Notes: a model not told the origin generated them from the letters alone. Counted from the stretch's first letter, positions 9,335 to 18,807 are shown. The stretch: DNA of 64,000 nt from Martinezella tropici (GCA_000799755.1 JUHI01000001.1:682001-746000), one strand, 5' to 3'. Translations and numbers: made by a program.

Positions 9335-9369
9335 AAAAAACGACGAGGCCCGCCGCGAAGCGACGGGCC
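9335..9369 (-). terminator. Rho-independent terminator after chemoreceptor gene
   Basis: On the minus strand a stem made of GGCCCG and CGGGCC arms around a short TTCG-type loop is followed by TCGTCGTTTTTTG, a clear U-run. It lies about 75 bases downstream of the chemoreceptor stop. A second hairpin without a U-run (CACCGGCCT at 9399-9407 with AGGCCGGTG at 9424-9432) precedes it. The rest of the 341-base gap up to 9444 holds the presumed promoter of the GGDEF gene; I see nothing else in it. Confidence 0.8.
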
Positions 9370-9444
9370 GGTAGAATTCACGAAGGTGATTCGCGGTGCA
9401 CCGGCCTACGGAAATATTCCCGCAGGCCGGTGATCGGTCAGAGC

Positions 9445-11388
9445 TCAGAATTCTTCCCAGTCGTCCCGCGCGGCGGCGGCCGTCGCTGTCGCCTTTCCGG
9501 CAAATGCCTTGGCAACGGTATGGCCCAACGCGCGGGCCGGCGAAGCGACCGGCCTTGAGCGTGGCGTTGCCGCGGCCGGCCGCACGGGTGCGGCCTGCGC
9601 GGCATTGCCGAGACGGAACTGCTGAAGCAGCTCGTTGAGGGCCGCAGCTTCGCGGGCGAGCGCATGGCTTGCAGCGGTCTGCTCCTCGACCATGGCGGCA
9701 TTCTTCTGCGTGCCCTGATCCATGTTGTTGACTGCCGTGTTGATCTCTTGCAGGCCGGTCGACTGTTCGCGGGTCGCAGTGACGATCGCGCCGACATGAC
9801 GGTTGATCTCCTGTACTTCGGAGACGATCAATTCCAACGCCTTGCCGGTCTCGCCGACGAGCGACACGCCGGTATGGACCTGATCGCTCGACGTCGTGAT
9901 CAGCGACTTGATTTCCTTGGCGGCATTGGCGGAGCGCTGAGCCAGCTCACGCACTTCCTGGGCAACGACGGCAAAGCCCTTGCCGGCATCTCCCGCGCGG
10001 GCTGCCTCGACACCCGCATTCAGCGCCAGAAGGTTGGTCTGGAAGGCGATATCGTCGATGACGCTGATGATACTGCTGATTTCGCCCGAGGATCTTTCGA
10101 TCTGCTGCATGGCCGAGACGGCCTTGCGAACCACTTCACCGGAGCGCTCCGCGCCAAGGCGGGCGCGCTCGACGAGATGGCCGACATCCTCGGCGCGCTT
10201 GGCGGAGTCGCGAACCGTAGTCGTGACCTGCTCGAGTGCAGCGGCCGTCTCCTCGACCGCGGCAGCCTGCTGCTCCGTGCGGTGCGCCAGATCGTCGGCG
10301 GCTGAACGGATCTCGTCGGCGCCGGCATTGATGGCGCGGGCATTGGTGCCGACGGACTGCAAGGCTGCCTCGAGCTTCTCGACCGCATTGTTGAAGTCGG
10401 CGCGAACGCTGTCGAATTGCGGCGCGAAACCGGTGTGAAGGCGGGTTGCGACATTGCCTGACGACAAGGCGGAGAGGCCGCCGGCGAGCGCTTCCATGGC
10501 GAAACGGATTTCACCCTCTTCGCGCGCTTTCCGCTCGTCATTTGCCAGACGCTGGTATTCGGCATCGCCCCGCATGCGCTCGGTCTCGCCGGCGAGGCGC
10601 AGCTTTTCGATACCCGCCTGCTTGAAGACGAGGACCGCATCTGCCATGCGGCCGATTTCATCGCCGCGGCCGACGGCCGGAACTTCGACATCGTGCTCGC
10701 CGTTTGCCAATCGGCCCATCGCAGCGGTCATGCCGACGATCGGGCGCACCGTCATGCGCGACAGCAGCCAGGCAAGCAGGGCGGCGGCGAGCGATGCGAA
10801 GATGCCGCCCACGATCAGGGTGAGGCGCAGATCGGCATTGGCATCATCCTGCACGGCGGCCAGATCGCTGGCCTTGGCGCGGGCAGCCTGCTTGATCTTG
10901 GCCGCGGCCTCGCGGAAGCCGTCGAGCTGTCCCTTTGTTTCGTTCTGACCGATCTTGACGATCTGGTCGAGCGGCATCTCGGTCTCCTTGCGGGCCTTCG
11001 CCTGCGGCTCCGCCAGCTGATGGAAGTAGAGATCGGCCGCCTTCTGCATATTGTCGATGGCCTGCAGCAGATCCGGAGAATCGGCCGCGGCCTGCTTGGC
11101 GGCGGCGATGCTTTTCAGCATGCGTTCGCGATTATTGAAAATATCGCCAAAGGTGCTGTCGCTGCGCAGAAGCAGGAAGCCACGCAGATTGACGGCCTGT
11201 TCCAGCATCGCCTGCAGGGAGTCGTCGATCAGACCGACGAGCTGTTGCGATTGCGCCTGCTCGGCGGCGGCACTGGCCGAAACCTCCTGCTTCGCATAGA
11301 TGAACGCGGAAACGCAGGCAAAAATGGCGATCAGGGCCGTAAACGTAATGGCAAGCTTGCCATTCAACGAGAGTTTCTTCGCAAACAT
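9445..11388 (-). CDS. Methyl-accepting chemotaxis protein with C-terminal tether DWEEF
   Basis: Transmembrane chemoreceptor of 647 residues. TM1 is at about 13-31, followed by a periplasmic helical domain to about 187, TM2 at about 189-210 and a HAMP domain at about 211-265. The long cytoplasmic coiled coil carries the hairpin tip [20 protein letters not shown] and [16 protein letters not shown], which contact CheA and CheW. The extreme C-terminus is RDDWEEF, an xWxxF-type pentapeptide after a flexible Ala/Pro linker; such tails recruit CheR and CheB for adaptation. The ligand-binding domain lacks an obvious Cache fold and looks four-helical, so the ligand is unknown. No other chemotaxis genes are adjacent. 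Confidence 0.93.
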   Translation of the reverse strand: MFAKKLSLNGKLAITFTALIAIFACVSAFIYAKQEVSASAAAEQAQSQQLVGLIDDSLQAMLEQAVNLRGFLLLRSDSTFGDIFNNRERMLKSIAAAKQAAADSPDLLQAIDNMQKAADLYFHQLAEPQAKARKETEMPLDQIVKIGQNETKGQLDGFREAAAKIKQAARAKASDLAAVQDDANADLRLTLIVGGIFASLAAALLAWLLSRMTVRPIVGMTAAMGRLANGEHDVEVPAVGRGDEIGRMADAVLVFKQAGIEKLRLAGETERMRGDAEYQRLANDERKAREEGEIRFAMEALAGGLSALSSGNVATRLHTGFAPQFDSVRADFNNAVEKLEAALQSVGTNARAINAGADEIRSAADDLAHRTEQQAAAVEETAAALEQVTTTVRDSAKRAEDVGHLVERARLGAERSGEVVRKAVSAMQQIERSSGEISSIISVIDDIAFQTNLLALNAGVEAARAGDAGKGFAVVAQEVRELAQRSANAAKEIKSLITTSSDQVHTGVSLVGETGKALELIVSEVQEINRHVGAIVTATREQSTGLQEINTAVNNMDQGTQKNAAMVEEQTAASHALAREAAALNELLQQFRLGNAAQAAPVRPAAATPRSRPVASPARALGHTVAKAFAGKATATAAAARDDWEEF

Positions 11389-11713
11389 GAGCGAGCGCCT
11401 CCTGAGCGCCGGTCCTGGCGAGCATCACCTGGCCGCGATTGGGAGGAATGCGGCCGATGCTCGAAGAATTCAGGGAGGGCATGATTGGGACGCGGACGCG
11501 CGAAGCCTTCATGGCAGGCGGCGACCTCGAAAACGGATCACCGCAATCCCCGGCATGAGTAGAGGCTTCGGCTTTAAATTTATTTAATTTGCCAAGACGG
11601 CCCAGCGATCCGACAGCACTTCCGTCTCAAGCGGCGTCTCGGAAACGCTCCACCGCTTTGTCTTCATGGAATTCCCGACACAAGATCGCGCCGCGCATTT
11701 TGCTGGAGTTGCC
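11389..11713. other. Intergenic region upstream of the chemoreceptor gene
   Basis: This 325-base gap lies between the chemoreceptor start and the DUF4424 gene stop. It holds an A/T-rich patch at about 11573-11590 (TTTAAATTTATTTAATTT) that may be part of the chemoreceptor promoter. I see no credible ORF, structured RNA or terminator with a U-run. Confidence 0.4.
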
Positions 11714-12721
11714 CTAGTTCACGGTCGCGGCAGCAAGGATCAGGATATTCAGATCGTGCTCAGGATAGAAATCCTGCGCCGTCATCTGAAAGGTGCTTGG
11801 GCCGGTCTTCTTAACATTGGTCCCGCAAAAGCTGATGTAGTTCTCAGGGCTGCCCTTATCGACCGTCAGCTCGAAATGCTTGATCGGACCCGACCAGTTG
11901 GCGCCCGTCGTCAACACATAGGAGATCCAGTTTTCGGTATAGCTCCGGCCGCCTTTGTCGGCCACGGCGGCAAGCTTGGCCGCTGTCTTCAGGAAAGTCT
12001 CGTCGAGGCAATATTTGCTGCGATAAGCCTCCAGCTGCTGCTTCTGATAGTCCTCGTCCCCGGCAAAGGTGATGGCGACGGTGCCTCCGACGCTCGGCTT
12101 GTAGCGATGTTCGACGGCAATCCTGGCCTTGGCCGGGAACTTGGTACGCCACCAATAAGTCGTGTGCAGCGTCCACATCGGCGTCGGATGATGCTTCATG
12201 CCCTGGCCGTCATTGTCGTATTCGTCATCGGCGATCAGACCACGGGCGGTCCAATCCTCAAGCACGTCGAGCGGCAATTTGGCGACGGCATCCGCCGCTG
12301 CCTTACTCAGCGGCAACAGGGGAACGCCATGCGCCTTCAGCTCATCCGTCATGTCGACACCGGCCACCGACACGCGCTGCTGCAGGGTTGGCGTAATCGC
12401 CGTGCCGTCCTGCGTCACGGTGAAGCCGAGGAAATTGTCGGAATCCACATCTCCGGCGTCGACCATGCTGTCTATATCGCCCTTGATATCAGGCATCGGG
12501 AAGGCGACAACGCTTTCGACATCCTTGTCGGAGGTGTTTTCGAAGACGTAATCGACACGTACTTCCGCCTGCGAAATGAAGAGCTTTTCCTCGGCCATGC
12601 TGACATCGCCGGTGCGGACATAGGCGAGGCCGCCCGTGCTCAGCTCGGCCATGGTGTCGTTCGCAAAAGCAGGAGCGGCGAACATCGCCATTAATGCCGC
12701 ATAGCCTACGATCTCTCGCAT
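11714..12721 (-). CDS. DUF4424 family secreted protein
   Basis: Conserved protein of unknown function, 335 residues. The N-terminus is a signal peptide (MREIVGYAALMAMFAAPAFA, cleavage likely after AFA), so the mature protein is probably periplasmic. The mature part begins NDTMAELSTGGLAYVRTGDV and continues with VDYVFENTSDKDVESVVAFP, a beta-rich pattern typical of DUF4424 proteins. No catalytic motif is recognised. It is divergent from tlyA, with about 110 bases between the two starts. No function is proposed. Confidence 0.8.
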   Translation of the reverse strand: MREIVGYAALMAMFAAPAFANDTMAELSTGGLAYVRTGDVSMAEEKLFISQAEVRVDYVFENTSDKDVESVVAFPMPDIKGDIDSMVDAGDVDSDNFLGFTVTQDGTAITPTLQQRVSVAGVDMTDELKAHGVPLLPLSKAAADAVAKLPLDVLEDWTARGLIADDEYDNDGQGMKHHPTPMWTLHTTYWWRTKFPAKARIAVEHRYKPSVGGTVAITFAGDEDYQKQQLEAYRSKYCLDETFLKTAAKLAAVADKGGRSYTENWISYVLTTGANWSGPIKHFELTVDKGSPENYISFCGTNVKKTGPSTFQMTAQDFYPEHDLNILILAAATVN

Positions 12722-12833
12722 GGTGCCCTTGCCCCGTTGATATCGGCGATTATCTCCGGCTGCGATCCGGCGTCAATGTCGATATCGGCATAAAAGGCTT
12801 GCAACATAATGCATTGCCCGGCATGGACAGCAG

Positions 12834-13574
12834 ATGTCCGAACCGCAACGCCTCGACCAGCTCCTCGTTACCCTCTCGCTCTTCGCCAGCCGCTCACGCG
12901 CTCGCGATGCCATCCAACGCGGCACGGTGACGGTGAACGGCAAGATCGTGACGAAGCCGGGCGCACTTTTTGCCGAAGATGCCGATATCAGCATCGACGA
13001 TCCCGCGCAGGATTACGTCTCGCGCGCCGCGCTGAAGCTGGTGGCGGCGCTCGACCATTTCGGCCTCGATCCACAGGGCCAGCACTGTCTCGACGTCGGC
13101 GCATCGACGGGCGGCTTTACCGAGGTGCTGCTGGAGCGCGGTGCCGACCATGTGACGGCAATCGATGTCGGTCACGATCAAATGCATTCGCGCATAGCGG
13201 CCGATCCGCGCGTCACCAATATCGAGGGTCTGAACGCGCGCAACCTGACCGCCGAGGATATCGGCGAACCTTTCACCTTCATCGTTTCCGATGTCTCCTT
13301 CATTTCGCTGAAGCTGGCGCTAGCTCCGGCACTCGTTCTTGCCGCACCGGGCGCGCGGGCTGTCCTTCTGGTCAAACCGCAATTCGAAGCCGGCCGCGAT
13401 GCGATCGGCAAGGCCGGCCTCCTGAAGGACCCCTCCTCCGCTCCGGCCGTTGCCGCCGAACTCGAGCGCTGGTTCACCGAAGACATGGGTTGGCAGAGCC
13501 TCGGCCTCATCGCCTCGCCGATCGCGGGCGGCGACGGCAACCAGGAATTTCTTCTCGCAGGGATCAAGCCATGA
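12834..13574 (+). CDS. tlyA: TlyA family rRNA 2'-O-methyltransferase / hemolysin A
   Basis: A 246-residue protein with an N-terminal S4 RNA-binding domain (about 1-60, RLDQLLVTLSLFASRSRARD and VTVNGKIVTKPG) and a C-terminal FtsJ-like Rossmann methyltransferase. The SAM motif is LDVGASTGGFTEVLLERGA, and a downstream VSDVSFISLKLALAP segment matches the FtsJ family. TlyA in mycobacteria methylates 16S and 23S rRNA at 2'-O positions; this homologue is likely similar, although the haemolysin name persists. Its stop overlaps the next ATG (ATGA), so it is coupled to the RNA methyltransferase that follows. Confidence 0.92.
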   Translation: MSEPQRLDQLLVTLSLFASRSRARDAIQRGTVTVNGKIVTKPGALFAEDADISIDDPAQDYVSRAALKLVAALDHFGLDPQGQHCLDVGASTGGFTEVLLERGADHVTAIDVGHDQMHSRIAADPRVTNIEGLNARNLTAEDIGEPFTFIVSDVSFISLKLALAPALVLAAPGARAVLLVKPQFEAGRDAIGKAGLLKDPSSAPAVAAELERWFTEDMGWQSLGLIASPIAGGDGNQEFLLAGIKP

Positions 13575-14821
13575 GCACCGAAAACGTTACCATCCAGAAG
13601 CTCGGCGGCCAGGGCGACGGCATCGCGCAAGGCGCGGACGGGCCAATCTACGTACCCTTCACGCTGCCGGGCGAAACCGTCGCCATCGCGCGGGTGAAAA
13701 GCCAGGGCACGCTGATGTCGATCGCATCCGCCTCGCCGGATCGCCAGGAGCCGCACTGTCGGCATTTCGGCCCGCATGGCATCAACGGCACCTGCGGTGG
13801 CTGCACCCTGCAGCACTATGCCGATGCTCCCTATCGCGCCTTCAAGCGCCAGCTCGTCGTCGATGCCTTGCGCTCGAAAGGCCTGACGCCCGAGGTTGAC
13901 GATATCATCGCCGCGCATCCGGGCGAGCGGCGCAGGGTCGTCTTCGCCGCGCGCAAGACCGAGAAGGACATGCTGATCGGCTTCAACCAGGCCGAAAGCC
14001 ATCACATCGTCGCCATCGAGGAATGTCCCATTGCCTCTACCGGCATCATGACGCGCTTGCCGGCCATCAAAGCCATCGCGGCAGCGATGGCCATCAATGC
14101 CGAAGCTTTCCGCATTTCGGTGCTGGAGACCCTGACCGGACTCGATCTGGCCGTCGATGGCATCAAATCGCTTTCGGACAAGCAGCGCCGCAGCACGGTC
14201 GAAACCGTATTGTCGCTTCGCGGCATCGCGCGCGTATCGCTGAACGGCGAGATCCTGGTGGAGCCGGCAAAACCGATGATCGATTTCGGCGGTGTGCAGG
14301 TTGCCCCGCCGCCCGGCGCCTTCACGCAAGCGACCAAGCAGGCAGAGGATGCCATGGCCGAGCTGGTGGCAACCCATGTCGGCAAGGCCAAACGCATCGC
14401 CGATCTCTTCGCCGGCAGCGGCACCTTCTCGCTTCGCCTGGCACGGATCGGGCGCGTGCATGCGGTCGAAAGCGAAGACAAGCCGCTCGCGGCATTGGAT
14501 CACGCTGCCCGTAACACGCAAGGGCTGAAGCCCGTTAGCGTCGAGCGGCGCGATCTCTTCCGCCGGCCCTTGATGATGCAGGAACTGAAAGTCTACGACG
14601 CCGTCGTCTTCGACCCGCCGCGCGCCGGCGCAGAATTCCAGAGCAAGGAGCTTGCCCGATCCCAGGTCAAGAAGATCGTCGCCGTCTCCTGCAATCCGCT
14701 GACGCTCGCCCGCGACCTCGCCTTGCTGGTCGAGGGCGGCTATCGCATTACGCGCGTGACACCGATCGACCAGTTCCTATGGACCTCGCATGTCGAGGTG
14801 GTCGCGGCGCTGGAGAAGTAA
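13571..14821 (+). CDS. TrmA/RlmD-type 23S rRNA (uracil-5) methyltransferase
   Basis: Class I SAM-dependent RNA methyltransferase of 416 residues. The N-terminal part (about 1-60) is TRAM-like (VTIQKLGGQGDGIAQ). An iron-sulfur cysteine set follows: Cys in EPHCRHFG, CGGC in NGTCGGCTLQHY, and a later Cys in IEECPI. This is the [4Fe-4S] pattern of RlmD/RumA. The catalytic domain has DLFAGSGTFSLRLA (SAM site), FDPPRAGAE and the catalytic-Cys segment SCNPLTLARDL. The frame is open far upstream on the same strand, but the ATG at 13571 overlaps the tlyA stop and gives the normal start. The exact uridine target is not determined. Confidence 0.9.
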   Translation: MSTENVTIQKLGGQGDGIAQGADGPIYVPFTLPGETVAIARVKSQGTLMSIASASPDRQEPHCRHFGPHGINGTCGGCTLQHYADAPYRAFKRQLVVDALRSKGLTPEVDDIIAAHPGERRRVVFAARKTEKDMLIGFNQAESHHIVAIEECPIASTGIMTRLPAIKAIAAAMAINAEAFRISVLETLTGLDLAVDGIKSLSDKQRRSTVETVLSLRGIARVSLNGEILVEPAKPMIDFGGVQVAPPPGAFTQATKQAEDAMAELVATHVGKAKRIADLFAGSGTFSLRLARIGRVHAVESEDKPLAALDHAARNTQGLKPVSVERRDLFRRPLMMQELKVYDAVVFDPPRAGAEFQSKELARSQVKKIVAVSCNPLTLARDLALLVEGGYRITRVTPIDQFLWTSHVEVVAALEK

Positions 14822-14846
14822 CTTTGACCGCAGGCTCCCTGGCTGA

Positions 14847-14896
14847 CCTCGTGGTTCGAGGCTACGCCCTTTGGGCTTCGCACCTCCCCATAAGGG
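14847..14896. repeat. Imperfect intergenic palindrome (REP/RIME-like)
   Basis: The gap between the RNA methyltransferase and the crotonase gene contains an imperfect hairpin. GCCC-TTT-GGGC forms the tip at 14866-14876 and GAGG/CCTC the outer arms. Its G/C-rich, near-palindromic form resembles dispersed rhizobial intergenic repeats and differs from the copies at 3161 and 20537. It lies between convergent stops and may stabilise both transcripts. Confidence 0.4.
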
Positions 14897-14908
14897 CGGG
14901 TGAATTAC

Positions 14909-15661
14909 TCACCGCTTCATAAAGGCCTCGAAAGCCGCGCGGGCCTCGGCGCTTTTCAGCTGGGCAGCGAAATGCTCGGCTTCTTTCTGGATGCGGTCGA
15001 GGACTGTATCCGGCGATCCGCGCATCAGGTCGCGTGCGATGCGAAGGGCTTCTGGTGGCTTGGCGGCAAGTTTTGATGCCAGCGACAGAGTCTCGGCTTC
15101 CACCGCCTCCCGCGTTGCGACTTTCCAGATCAGGCCGGCTTCCTTGGCGGCAGCAGCGGAAAAACCTTCGCCAAGAGCAAGCAGAGCAAAGGCGCGCTGA
15201 TGGCCCATCACACGCGGAGCGATCAGGCTCGAGGCCGCCTCCGGAACCAGCGCGAGATCGACAAAAGGCGTCTTGAACAGGCTACGATCCGAAGCAACCG
15301 TCAGATCGCAATGCAGATGGATCGTCGTGCCGATGCCGATCGCCAGACCGTCGACGCCGGAGACGACTGGCTTTCTAACATTCGCCAATGCGACGAGAAA
15401 ATCGAAGACTTCGCGCCCCATGTTGCCGCCCATGGCGAAGGCCAGGAAATCGGCGAGGTCATTGCCGGCCGAGAAACAGCCTTCCGTTCCGAGGAAGACG
15501 TGGACGCGGACTTCAGGTGCAGCTTCCGCCGCCTTCAGCGCATCGGTCATGGTCTGATACATGGCGCGCGTGATGGCGTTCTTCTTTTCCGGCCGGTTGA
15601 ACCGGATGACCTGGACGTGTGGCGCGGTCTCGGGGCGTTCAATCAGAATGTGGTCGGTCAT
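14909..15661 (-). CDS. Crotonase-fold enoyl-CoA hydratase/isomerase
   Basis: A 250-residue crotonase-superfamily protein acting on acyl-CoA. The oxyanion-hole segments are CFSAGNDL (about 62-69) and GVDGLAIGIGT (about 102-112). The two glutamates that activate water in true hydratases are missing: Thr occupies the first position and Phe the second (TPF at 131-133). A glutamate is present in VPEAASS (Glu141), where delta3,delta2-enoyl-CoA isomerases of the ECI2 type carry their single acid/base. The enzyme is therefore more likely an isomerase than a hydratase. It follows the acyl-CoA dehydrogenase by 9 bases, so both probably serve one beta-oxidation step set. Confidence 0.88.
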   Translation of the reverse strand: MTDHILIERPETAPHVQVIRFNRPEKKNAITRAMYQTMTDALKAAEAAPEVRVHVFLGTEGCFSAGNDLADFLAFAMGGNMGREVFDFLVALANVRKPVVSGVDGLAIGIGTTIHLHCDLTVASDRSLFKTPFVDLALVPEAASSLIAPRVMGHQRAFALLALGEGFSAAAAKEAGLIWKVATREAVEAETLSLASKLAAKPPEALRIARDLMRGSPDTVLDRIQKEAEHFAAQLKSAEARAAFEAFMKR

Positions 15662-15670
15662 GGCTTTTCC

Positions 15671-17449
15671 TTAGGCTAATGCGGCGCGGGCGGCTTCGAG
15701 GCTGGAGGCACCCGCGATGACCCGATCGGAGAGGGCTGCGGTTTCGGCCAGCAGATTTTCGACAGCGAAGCGGCAGAGCGCGATGCGCTTGGCTCCCTCG
15801 CCGTCCCCCGCATCGGCAAGCCCACCCTTGGCCAGATAGGAACCTGTCAGCACGAGGCCGAAAAGCCGCTGGTAGGGCGTGGCGCCGGCTAGAGCTTCGG
15901 CGACGGCGCCTTCCGCCTGCTTCGACAACAGCCACTCGGTCGTCTTTTCCAGATCGGCAATGGCCGCCTCGAGCCGAAGCGCCGTTTCGCCAAAACCTTC
16001 GAGATTGGACTTGGCGACGTCCTGGGCGATATCTCGCAGCTCGGCAATCAAGCCGCGGACTTGATCGCCGCCCGCAATCGTCAGCTTGCGCGTCACGAGG
16101 TCGATGGCCTGAATGCCGTTCGTGCCTTCGTAGATGGGCGCGATGCGCGCGTCGCGCAGCAGGCGTGCTGCGCCCGTCTCCTCGATGAAGCCCATGCCGC
16201 CATGGACCTGGATGCCGAGCGAGGCAACATCGACGCCGGCATCGGTGGAGAAGGATTTGGCGATCGGCGTCAGCAGCGCTGCCCGTTCCTGCCAGTAGCG
16301 GGCCTTTTGCGGATCGCGATGCGACATGTCGATCGCCTGGGCGCAGGCGTAGCAGATCGCGCGCGAGCCCTGCGTCAAAGCCTTCATCGTCAGCAGCATG
16401 CGGGCGACATCGGGATGCTCGATGATCGGGCTCATGCCCGATGCAGTCGTCCCCGGCGCGCGGCCCTGCGTCCGTTCCCGGGCATAGGCGATGGCCTTCT
16501 GGGTGGCTGCCTCGGCGATCGCCACGCCCTGAATGCCGACGGCAAGGCGCGCGTTGTTCATCATCGTGAACATGCAGGCAAGGCCTTTGTTTTCCTCACC
16601 CACCAGCCAGCCGACGGCACCCTTTTCCGCACCATATTTGCCATCGCCGAAGATGAGCGTGCACGTCGGCGAGCCGTGAATGCCGAGCTTGTGCTCCAGT
16701 GAATGGGCAAAATAATCGTTGCGGGCGCCGAGCGAGCCATCCTCGTTGACGAGGAATTTCGGCACGAGGAAGAGCGAGATGCCACGCGTGCCGGCGGGCG
16801 CGTCCGGAAGGCGGGCAAGGACGAGGTGGATGATATTCTCCGTCGCCTCGTGGTCGCCCCAGGTGATGAAGATCTTCTGGCCGAAGATGCGATATGTGCC
16901 GTCATCGCGACGTTCGGCGCGCGTGCGCAAAGCCCCGACATCGGAACCGGCATGCGGCTCCGTCAGGTTCATGGTTCCCGTCCACTCGCCCGAGACAAGC
17001 CTCGCCAGATATGTCTTCTTCAGGTCTTCGCTGCCATGCGCGCTGAGTGCCTCGACCGCCCCCATGGTCAGCGTCGGGGCAAGGCCGAAGGCCATCGAGG
17101 CGGAGTTCCACATTTCCAGCGCCGCGATATTCAGCATATGCGGCAGGCCCTGACCGCCGAAATCCTCGGGCGCGGTGAGGCCGTTCCAGCCGCCGGCGAT
17201 CCAATCGCGATAAAGCTGCTCCCAGCCATCGGGAAGAACGACCTTGCCGTTCACTAGCCTTGCACCCTGCCGGTCGCCATTCTCGGCAAGCGGTTCCATC
17301 TCCTCGCCGGCGAAACGCCCGGCTTCCGACAGGATCGCATCGACAAGATCGGCACTGAGATCGCCGAGAATGCCGTCTTCCATCGCGCGCTCCATGCCGG
17401 CGACATGTTTCAGCGTGAATGCGATTTCTTCGACAGGCGCCTTATACAT
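15671..17449 (-). CDS. Acyl-CoA dehydrogenase, long form
   Basis: FAD-dependent acyl-CoA dehydrogenase of 592 residues. It has the three usual domains plus a C-terminal extension typical of the long bacterial FadE/DmdC-like subgroup. Visible motifs are the FAD-binding MNLTEPHAGSDVGALRT, ITWGDHEATENI, VHGGMGFIEETGAARLLRD, and the catalytic-base segment YEGTNGIQAIDL with its Glu. The ATG at 17449 is chosen because CCGGAGGAAATCATC precedes it; the frame also continues upstream to 17500. It is the first gene of a pair with the crotonase. An inverted ACGT-type site lies about 80 bases upstream. Confidence 0.93.
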   Translation of the reverse strand: MYKAPVEEIAFTLKHVAGMERAMEDGILGDLSADLVDAILSEAGRFAGEEMEPLAENGDRQGARLVNGKVVLPDGWEQLYRDWIAGGWNGLTAPEDFGGQGLPHMLNIAALEMWNSASMAFGLAPTLTMGAVEALSAHGSEDLKKTYLARLVSGEWTGTMNLTEPHAGSDVGALRTRAERRDDGTYRIFGQKIFITWGDHEATENIIHLVLARLPDAPAGTRGISLFLVPKFLVNEDGSLGARNDYFAHSLEHKLGIHGSPTCTLIFGDGKYGAEKGAVGWLVGEENKGLACMFTMMNNARLAVGIQGVAIAEAATQKAIAYARERTQGRAPGTTASGMSPIIEHPDVARMLLTMKALTQGSRAICYACAQAIDMSHRDPQKARYWQERAALLTPIAKSFSTDAGVDVASLGIQVHGGMGFIEETGAARLLRDARIAPIYEGTNGIQAIDLVTRKLTIAGGDQVRGLIAELRDIAQDVAKSNLEGFGETALRLEAAIADLEKTTEWLLSKQAEGAVAEALAGATPYQRLFGLVLTGSYLAKGGLADAGDGEGAKRIALCRFAVENLLAETAALSDRVIAGASSLEAARAALA

Positions 17450-17529
17450 GATGATTTCCTCCGGATCGGTGCTGGCAATGATCCGCCTCACCCGGATCAT
17501 CGGCCATGTGTGGCCATAGCTAGTTTATT

Positions 17530-17545
17530 TTTACGTAAACGTCAA
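17530..17545. promoter_or_regulatory. LiuR/fatty-acid-type operator candidate
   Basis: The 16-base site TTTACGTAAACGTCAA is a near-palindrome built of two ACGT half sites. It lies about 80 bases upstream of the acyl-CoA dehydrogenase. Read on the minus strand it contains TTGACG, which could serve as a -35 element. From memory, it resembles sites bound by MerR-family LiuR-type regulators of fatty-acid and branched-chain amino-acid catabolism. It could also serve zntB on the other side. Confidence 0.45.
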
Positions 17546-17736
17546 TTTTTGACATCGGAAGACGATCGATTTCCACTATCTCGCGAACCCGAGGGCCACA
17601 TACGCCTTGTACGCGCCGCATGACTGTGACATTGGCGCTTTTGTTCGCGATTATTCCGCGAAAGCACGGACTTGCATAAACAACCGTCATGAACGAAGAC
17701 TAAGGCAACTGTTCAGATAATGCGAACGATACCGCC

Positions 17737-18738
17737 ATGAACACGCTCACGTCAGCCAATACGATACCCGGCTTCGTCTGGGCCTATCGTCTTCGTCCAG
17801 GTGCAGCCAAGCCGGAGCGCCTGCCCGACGATATCGATCGTTCGGCGCTCTTCAGCGACGAAGGTTTTCTCTGGCTGCATCTCAATCTCGTGGATGCGCG
17901 GGTTTCCGCCTTTCTCGAGGATGCGCCGGGACTGAACGACGCCGCCCGCATCGCTCTGACCACGCATGAGACACATGCGGCGATTACAGTCGACGAGCAA
18001 ATGCTGTTCGGCACGCTGGTCGACTTCCAGCGTGACTTCGCCCACAATACCCATGACATCGGCTGGCTGCATTTCGCATTCAACGATCGCATGCTCATCA
18101 CCAGCCGGCTGCAGCCGCTCCGCAGCCTGGATAGGGCCCGCGTGCTGATCGAAAAGAATGCGGCGCGATTTGCAAATCCGGTGGATATTTTCGAGCTGAT
18201 CGTTGTTGAATTCCAGCGGACCTTGATCTCCGTCGTCATCGAGATCGGCGAAGAGTTGAATGGCATCGAGGATTTCGTCCACGGCAACACGTCGCGCGAC
18301 GAGCGCGCCAAGCTTCCGCCGCTGCGCAGGACGATCGTGCGCCTGCATCGCCATCTGCGGACCGTTCTTTCCTTGATGCGCCATGCGGGCGCCTCCGACG
18401 ACGAAGAGATGCCGCTCGGCTTCGAGGATGTCGCCGCGCGGCTGACGGGCCGGCTGGAAGCTGTAGAACATGATATTTATGCGTTGCAGGAACGGGCCAG
18501 GCTGCTGCACGAAGAGATCGATTCAAAACTCGCCTCCGAGATCAACCGGCATCTCTATGTCCTGTCAATCATGACCGCGTTCCTGTTGCCGCCGACATTG
18601 GTGACCGGCTTTTTCGGCATGAATACATCCGGCCTGCCGCTAGCGGGTGGCGCCGCCGGCACCGGATATGCGATCGGCTTCATCATTGGCTCCATGCTGC
18701 TCGCCTGGTGGCTGCTCAAGCGCGTCAACATTCTCTGA
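17737..18738 (+). CDS. zntB: ZntB/CorA family zinc transporter
   Basis: Membrane metal transporter of 333 residues in the CorA superfamily. A large cytoplasmic N-terminal domain occupies about 1-265, rich in helices such as RARLLHEEIDSKLASEINRH. Two membrane helices follow: LSIMTAFLLPPTLVTGFF and YAIGFIIGSMLLAWWLL. The loop between them carries the signature GMN (FFGMNTSGLPL). The N-terminal segment PGFVWAYRL and the lack of an acidic selectivity loop favour ZntB over a magnesium CorA. E. coli ZntB moves zinc; direction here is inferred from that. It is divergent from the acyl-CoA dehydrogenase operon. Confidence 0.88.
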   Translation: MNTLTSANTIPGFVWAYRLRPGAAKPERLPDDIDRSALFSDEGFLWLHLNLVDARVSAFLEDAPGLNDAARIALTTHETHAAITVDEQMLFGTLVDFQRDFAHNTHDIGWLHFAFNDRMLITSRLQPLRSLDRARVLIEKNAARFANPVDIFELIVVEFQRTLISVVIEIGEELNGIEDFVHGNTSRDERAKLPPLRRTIVRLHRHLRTVLSLMRHAGASDDEEMPLGFEDVAARLTGRLEAVEHDIYALQERARLLHEEIDSKLASEINRHLYVLSIMTAFLLPPTLVTGFFGMNTSGLPLAGGAAGTGYAIGFIIGSMLLAWWLLKRVNIL

Positions 18739-18751
18739 TGGCAAAGCATAC

Positions 18752-18781
18752 AAAAAGCCGCCCGGCTGAAACCGGACGGCT
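18752..18781 (-). terminator. Rho-independent terminator of the BA14K gene
   Basis: On the minus strand AGCCGTCCGG pairs with CCGGGCGGCT around a TTTCAG loop and is followed by TTTTTG. The 10-bp stem has one mismatched or wobble pair. It lies 27 bases after the BA14K stop and also between the convergent stops of zntB and that gene, so it may slow transcription from both sides. Confidence 0.82.
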
Positions 18782-18807
18782 GGCATCGAGACTTCTCTAA
18801 ACGCTGC

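Noticed and set aside
14847..14896. tRNA T-loop-like GGTTCGAG motif
   Set aside because: No acceptor, D or anticodon arm can be formed; the motif lies in an intergenic repeat.
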